Shown: positions 11,927 to 15,452 of the stretch, one piece after another
Position numbering within the stretch: the stretch's first letter is position 1
Layout: every line of letters starts with the position of its first letter
Assembly: GCA_002501695.1 (NCBI GenBank)
Contig: DANZ01000023.1
Location: forward strand, 4,934-20,385
DNA length: 15,452 bases
Source of the DNA: Methanolobus sp. UBA474
GTDB taxonomy: Archaea; Halobacteriota; Methanosarcinia; Methanosarcinales; Methanosarcinaceae
Reading direction: 5' to 3'
Notes under the pieces: model-generated
The model's database searches: none
What the model was told of the DNA's origin: nothing
The model's input: the letters and a program-made list of their open reading frames with translations, nothing else
Translations under genes and position numbers: made by a program

Positions 11927-12777
11927 GCTATCCCTCCCGGCAGAAGGATCGGTACTGTCCGGTTAATGCTCATCTGGCCGGAACTCATTCGCAGGGTCGG
12001 GTTCGCCACATAATGTCTCATAAGTGTGAATGGCTGGGGCTGGACGGATGTGAGATTTCCGGATATTGTGCACATACCGGCGGTAGTGTTTCCGTTATAG
12101 ATATTTATTGAATAATCCTGGCCTGCTGTGGAAGCAGAATAGTTGAAAGGGAAAGACTCAGTATTGATCAGATTACCTGTTATGTTGATTTCCGGATTGA
12201 TTCCGATATCGTTCTTGTACCTGGGTATGAGTGAACCGTCTGTAACAGTTATATTCACCTTGCCGCTTGAATTGTACATCTCGATTGACCATAAATTGCT
12301 GCCATTGCCTACAGCCTCAATGACTAGAGGATTGGATCCATTCCCCATGACAGATGTATTCGGTATGGTGATCAAAAATGAATCCGCCATGTCTACATTA
12401 CTCACAAGGGTCCAGTTACCCTTTCCACCTGCAAGTCCGTTACCGGTGAAGTAGGGTTCTGAATAATTATGGTTCTGCAGATGGAATGTAAAGCCTGCGG
12501 TTGCGTAGTTCTGTGAGGCTTTCATCGAGTAGGAGCTGATGTAATCTTCATAATCGCCGTATGTGCCATTGGAATATCTGTAAGCATCCTGGTATGCCTC
12601 TGTGGTGGTCTGGATCGCGTTGGCAATATCATAGCGGGAGGTATCAATGCTTGATTCCGAGGCCATGTTGCTGGCATATATTACATTGCTCAGCATGACT
12701 GTAATTACAACTATGCCTACTCCTACGGCAAACCCTGCTATCAGCAGCAATTGAGCGGAATCATCGATCTTTTTCAT
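11923..12777 (-). CDS. Sequon-rich pilin-like protein, DUF7261-type, copy B
   Basis: 284 residues. The ATG at 12777 has GGAGGATG about 13 nt upstream, inside the end of the previous gene. MKKIDDSA-QLLLIAGFAVGVGIVVITVML is followed by SNVIYASNMASESSIDTSRYDIANAI, matching copy A closely. The rest is rich in N-X-S/T sequons (at least a dozen, e.g. NGTY, NYSE, NWTL, NTSV, NGSN, NLTS), as expected for an S-layer-associated or filament surface protein. PYFTGNGL parallels PYFTQNGL in copy A. No enzymatic motif is visible. Its stop overlaps the next gene's start. Confidence 0.85.
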   Translation of the reverse strand: MKKIDDSAQLLLIAGFAVGVGIVVITVMLSNVIYASNMASESSIDTSRYDIANAIQTTTEAYQDAYRYSNGTYGDYEDYISSYSMKASQNYATAGFTFHLQNHNYSEPYFTGNGLAGGKGNWTLVSNVDMADSFLITIPNTSVMGNGSNPLVIEAVGNGSNLWSIEMYNSSGKVNITVTDGSLIPRYKNDIGINPEINITGNLINTESFPFNYSASTAGQDYSINIYNGNTTAGMCTISGNLTSVQPQPFTLMRHYVANPTLRMSSGQMSINRTVPILLPGGIA

Positions 12778-12784
12778 GGGATAA

Positions 12785-13402
12785 CTACATCCTCCAGAGC
12801 GCCATCTTTACATTGACGATGTTGTAAAAATCCGTGCTATTGTCTGCATCAGGGATGCCTGTACGCGTCTCGAAATCTGTTACGTTGCCGATATCGCCAT
12901 TGGATAGCTGCACTCTTTTTGAGATTACGACGGCATTATTCGAAGGGTCTCCGTTGTAGATGTATCTTCGTGATGCAGTGACACCTTCTTCATCCACCCA
13001 GCTGAAGTACACATTGTGTGCGATACCTCTTCTGACAGCAATGAATTCGAGTGTCCGGGCAAGTGAGCTGGACTGAAGCTCGTAAATTGGTGACTTTATT
13101 GTACTGTAGGCTGTCCCGTTCCAGACATACTGCTTACCGTCCCAGTTCAGGATATCCGTCTTCAGGTCCGAATCATGGCCATATGCTGAATACGAAAGGG
13201 CATTCAGCATGTCCTGCCCCATGGTCTGGAGCTGGGCTTCAATATGGGCGTTGGCAGTCGAGGACGTGAGAGGGGTAAGTGAGGTTGCCTGCACCGTATA
13301 TACGATAATGGCAACCATGATGAGCGAGGCCATGATAGCCTCAAGGGTGTGCATCTGGGCATGCGTTTCTTTCTCAAGTTTCAGCAGCATCTGCTTTTCC
13401 AA
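12785..13402 (-). CDS. Pilin-like protein, DUF7288-type, copy B
   Basis: 205 residues from a TTG at 13402, one base after the preceding stop; an ATG at 13390 (MLLKLEKETHA) is an equally plausible start. KETHA-QMHTLEAIMASLIMVAIIVYTVQAT leads into SLTPLTSSTANAHIEAQLQT, identical to copy A for ~20 residues and also nearly identical in DNA (13232-13270). Then come GQDMLNALSYSAYG, AVRRGIAHNVYFSWVDEEG, YIYNGDPSNNAVVISKRVQLS and a C-terminal FYNIVNVKMALWRM. The near-invariant post-helix segment suggests contact with a shared partner, possibly the assembly machinery. Surface location is inferred from the N-terminal anchor and context. Confidence 0.87.
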   Translation of the reverse strand: MEKQMLLKLEKETHAQMHTLEAIMASLIMVAIIVYTVQATSLTPLTSSTANAHIEAQLQTMGQDMLNALSYSAYGHDSDLKTDILNWDGKQYVWNGTAYSTIKSPIYELQSSSLARTLEFIAVRRGIAHNVYFSWVDEEGVTASRRYIYNGDPSNNAVVISKRVQLSNGDIGNVTDFETRTGIPDADNSTDFYNIVNVKMALWRM

Positions 13403-13403
13403 T

Positions 13404-13871
13404 TTACCACACCCTGAATGAGAGGATGATCATGTCGGTGTCACCTGTATCATCGTCCCTGCATAGTATGATCCTTCTGGTCTGCCCTACGTTCACCCGG
13501 GGAGGGATCTGTTCTCCTGCGGCAGAAATGATACCACTGCTGTTCTCTGCAGTGACGTTCAGATCATATCGCAGATAACTGCCGTTCATACCCAGGGAAT
13601 CTATGGTCGGCTCATAATTCGTATCAAGCTCTGCGAAAAAGTCATTCATCTTCGTATCGTTTATAAGGTTCGGAAGGCCTTCATCTCCGGCACTCATTCT
13701 TTTTTCCACAATGCTTGTGGAAACTCTGTCCGCTATCAGCGTTACTTCGTCTGAGTTGGACTGGAAAGGTGTGAAGATCCCGGAGGTATAACTGAACACG
13801 AAGACAACTGCAAGCAAAAACACTGTAATGCTTATCAGATAGTCTATAGTCATCTGGCCTTTACTATCCAT
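13404..13871 (-). CDS. Pilin-like protein, DUF7287-type, copy B (first gene of block)
   Basis: 155 residues. The ATG at 13871 has AGGA seven bases upstream. MDSKG-QMTIDYLISITVFLLAVVFVFSYTSG has Lys-Gly before Gln-Met, a near-canonical archaeal prepilin peptidase site, with Asp at mature +5. FTPFQSNSDEVTLIADRVS, NDTKMNDFF and MNGSYLRYDLNVTAENSSG follow, all aligned with copy A, and the protein ends FRVW. It opens block B and is divergent from mre11, with tandem TATA-like repeats between them. Of the twelve block genes this has the most pilin-like start. Confidence 0.87.
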   Translation of the reverse strand: MDSKGQMTIDYLISITVFLLAVVFVFSYTSGIFTPFQSNSDEVTLIADRVSTSIVEKRMSAGDEGLPNLINDTKMNDFFAELDTNYEPTIDSLGMNGSYLRYDLNVTAENSSGIISAAGEQIPPRVNVGQTRRIILCRDDDTGDTDMIILSFRVW

Positions 13872-13883
13872 AGATATTCCTGC

Positions 13884-13911
13884 TAGTATAATATAAAATA
13901 GTATAATATAA
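13884..13911. promoter_or_regulatory. Tandem 13-bp repeats holding the block B promoter
   Basis: TAGTATAATATAA occurs at 13884-13896 and again at 13899-13911, 15 bp apart. On the minus strand each contains a TATA-like TTATATTA. The outer one (about 13904-13911) is at the right distance for transcription starting ~10 nt before the first gene of block B. The inner one would start transcription at or past the ATG, so it may be a decoy or a regulatory copy. Confidence 0.5.
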
Positions 13912-13984
13912 CTATTATTTCTAGGTTCTCCTTGAACGACTGTATCTTATTTTAGCGGCAGAAAACATCGTTCTAACAGGCAAT

Positions 13985-13992
13985 CTTAAAAG
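13985..13992 (+). promoter_or_regulatory. TATA-like box for mre11
   Basis: CTTAAAAG lies about 26 nt before the predicted start of a nearly leaderless transcript at the mre11 ATG (14018). The GGGG at 13995-13998 is too far from the ATG to act as a ribosome site, consistent with leaderless translation. Confidence 0.35.
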
Positions 13993-14017
13993 AGGGGAAA
14001 GCGTATCATATCCCAAG

Positions 14018-15452
14018 ATGGATGACATACGAATAATCCACACGGGGGATACTCATTTAGGTTACCGCCAGTACCACAGTGAAGTGCGCAGGCAGGATTT
14101 TCTCGACGCTTTTGCAAGGGTGATCGATGATGCCATTGCAATGAAAGCAGCTGCTGTAGTACACGCAGGCGATCTTTTTGATTCAAGGAACCCTACTTTA
14201 GATGACATCCTTGAGACAATGAAACTGTTCTCCCGGCTGAAGGAAGCCCTGATTCCTTTACTTGCGGTGGTTGGCAACCATGAGAGCAAGCAGAGCACAC
14301 AGTGGCTTGATCTTTATGAGAGCATGGGGCTTGTCATACGCCTTGGAGCCACACCTTACAGGCTGGGCAATGTGGCGATATACGGCATAGACCATGTGCC
14401 CAGGTCCCGGATCCCTCTGTTCGACTATTCCGTTTTCAATACTGAGGCAAATGATGCAGTATACAATCTGCTGGTGATGCATCAGATGATGAAACCCTTT
14501 GCTTTCGGAGAGTGGGATGTGCAGCACGTCCTGGATTCACTTCCCTTTGAAGTGCATGCCATACTCCTTGGTGATAACCACAAACATGAAATAATCAATG
14601 TGGGGGGAACCTGGGTTACCTATTGCGGCAGTACCGAGCGCAACGGCGCATCCGAGCTTGAGCCCCGGTCCTACAATATAGTGGCTGCAGGTGATAACGG
14701 AATCGAGATAAGCAAGAGGGTCATACCTACAAGGGATTTTGTGTCGATACCGGTGAAGCTCAGTAAAGACTCGCAGGCTTACGAGGAAATCTTCTCTGCC
14801 ATAAAAGAGCGTGATATCGAGGACAAAGTAGTATTTGTGAATATCTCCGGAGATCCTGAGATAAAGATCAAGTTCAGTGAGATCGAGGAGTTCCTCCTTT
14901 CGCGCAAAGCCCTTGTCCCGGGTATCAAGGACCTGAGGACCGGTGAGGTTTCACTGGCGGATGCTTCTATAACGTTCTCTTTTGCAGACCCTGATGATGC
15001 AGTGAAAGAAGAGATAAGGAAGATGTCTCTTACACAGGGCGGCATCCTGATAGACGAGATCATCAGGAACCCCGTGATAGTAAAGAGCAGGGTCGATACT
15101 GAAGTAGAGGAACGGCTCGGTGAATTGCTTGACAGGACGGATTTCACGGATCTCGTCACTTTAAGGACAGATGCGACACTGCCGGAACATGAGTCTGACG
15201 GATCGTCCATGAACGCTCCGGAAGGCGCCCCGTTTGAGGCAGCAGTAACAGCAGATGTAACTGATGAGAATGTTACACCAGATGAGGTTGACACGATAGC
15301 TTCGGAAGAAGAAGATGTCTGCAATGTGAGTGAAGCAGAGGAAGGTCCTTCAGAAGCGGAAACCGATGCAGAGGAGCAGCAACATGTTATCTCTGCCGCC
15401 AAAGAGCTTGCGGAGAAGAAGGCTCATAAAGAGCCTGCTCAGGGAAAAGCAT
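14018..15452 (+). CDS. mre11: DNA double-strand break repair nuclease Mre11 (runs off right edge)
   Basis: 478 residues are visible with no stop. Mre11 is the Mn-dependent 3'-5' exo/endonuclease that works with Rad50 at DNA ends. MDDIRIIHTGDTHLGY (Asp11, His13), HAGDLFDSR (Asp52), VVGNHES (Asn87, His88) and VMHQ (His155) are the phosphoesterase motifs. The last motif is LLGDNHKHE: His188 is kept, but the place of the usual first histidine of the GHxH motif is Asp186. The capping domain follows to about residue 390. After that comes a long acidic, low-complexity region (Glu/Asp/Ala/Ser) with no family resemblance, ending in KELAEKKAHKEPAQGKA at the window edge. The ATG at 14018 is the only good start in frame. 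In archaea mre11 usually heads a rad50/herA/nurA cluster, which would lie beyond the right edge. Confidence 0.93.
   Translation, partial: MDDIRIIHTGDTHLGYRQYHSEVRRQDFLDAFARVIDDAIAMKAAAVVHAGDLFDSRNPTLDDILETMKLFSRLKEALIPLLAVVGNHESKQSTQWLDLYESMGLVIRLGATPYRLGNVAIYGIDHVPRSRIPLFDYSVFNTEANDAVYNLLVMHQMMKPFAFGEWDVQHVLDSLPFEVHAILLGDNHKHEIINVGGTWVTYCGSTERNGASELEPRSYNIVAAGDNGIEISKRVIPTRDFVSIPVKLSKDSQAYEEIFSAIKERDIEDKVVFVNISGDPEIKIKFSEIEEFLLSRKALVPGIKDLRTGEVSLADASITFSFADPDDAVKEEIRKMSLTQGGILIDEIIRNPVIVKSRVDTEVEERLGELLDRTDFTDLVTLRTDATLPEHESDGSSMNAPEGAPFEAAVTADVTDENVTPDEVDTIASEEEDVCNVSEAEEGPSEAETDAEEQQHVISAAKELAEKKAHKEPAQGKA

Larger units (their letters stand above)
9184..13871 (-). repeat. Copy B of the tandem six-gene pilin-like block
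   Basis: Same six genes in the same order and strand as 4375-9110 and of similar length (4688 versus 4736 bp), head-to-tail with a 73-bp gap. A 39-nt stretch at 13232-13270 matches 8461-8499 with two mismatches. Elsewhere the copies differ strongly, so this is not an assembly artefact. Confidence 0.85.

Noticed and set aside
4375..13871. Archaellum (archaellin) operon
   Set aside because: No arl/fla accessory genes are present and the six families differ from archaellins in length and motif; only the N-terminal helix layout is shared.
14779..15402. 207-codon open frame on the minus strand opposite mre11
   Set aside because: It is antisense to the clearly coding mre11 frame. Its Ser/Thr-rich, low-complexity translation is the mirror of the acidic Glu/Asp/Ala codons of the Mre11 tail, and no ribosome site or family motif is seen.

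Overview
The window looks like chromosomal DNA of a methanogenic archaeon of the Methanosarcinales/Methanosarcinaceae type. The basis is archaeal TATA boxes close to start codons, an archaeal Mre11, a ModA lipoprotein with a divergent promoter, an IS200/IS605-type tnpB and large secreted proteins rich in N-X-S/T sequons. Genus cannot be fixed from sequence alone.

Layout. (1) 1-1600: a molybdate uptake locus on the minus strand, modA then modB (modB runs off the left edge). ModA has a TATA box and a perfect CGTTATGTT-N6-AACATAACG palindrome over the predicted transcription start, a strong ModE-type operator candidate. The unusually long modA-modB gap holds what looks like a decayed right end of an IS605/IS1341-type element. 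(2) 1534-2533: an exactly 1000-bp segment bounded by 17-bp perfect inverted repeats and a 7-bp direct target duplication (AAGTTAG). It carries ~20-bp-spaced TTTGACCG iterons at both ends and one multi-spanning membrane protein, but no recognisable transposase. It sits just upstream of the modA promoter. (3) 2650-3081: a cyclophilin-type peptidyl-prolyl isomerase followed by a perfect 20-bp palindrome. (4) 3139-4260: a tnpB interrupted by a single in-frame TGA.

(5) 4375-13871: the dominant feature, two tandem copies of the same six-gene block, all on the minus strand. In transcription order each encodes a ~155-aa GQM-type pilin-like protein, a ~205-aa AQ-HTLEA-type protein, a ~280-aa sequon-rich protein, a ~160-aa AVS-type protein, a ~260-aa protein and a ~490-aa protein related to the previous one. 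Every product has a short polar N-terminus, a Gly/Ala before the hydrophobic segment and then one ~20-residue hydrophobic helix, the layout of archaeal type IV pilins and pseudopilins. They resemble, from memory, the Pfam families DUF7287, DUF7288, DUF7261, DUF7266 and DUF7289. Genes overlap or nearly abut, so each block is probably one operon with its own promoter (near 9140 and 13900). No assembly ATPase, platform protein or prepilin peptidase is present, so processing and assembly proteins would have to be encoded elsewhere. I infer two divergent sets of subunits for a minor-pilin or pseudopilin-like surface structure; the function is unknown.

(6) 14018-15452: the 5' part of mre11, divergent from the second block, running off the right edge inside an acidic C-terminal region.
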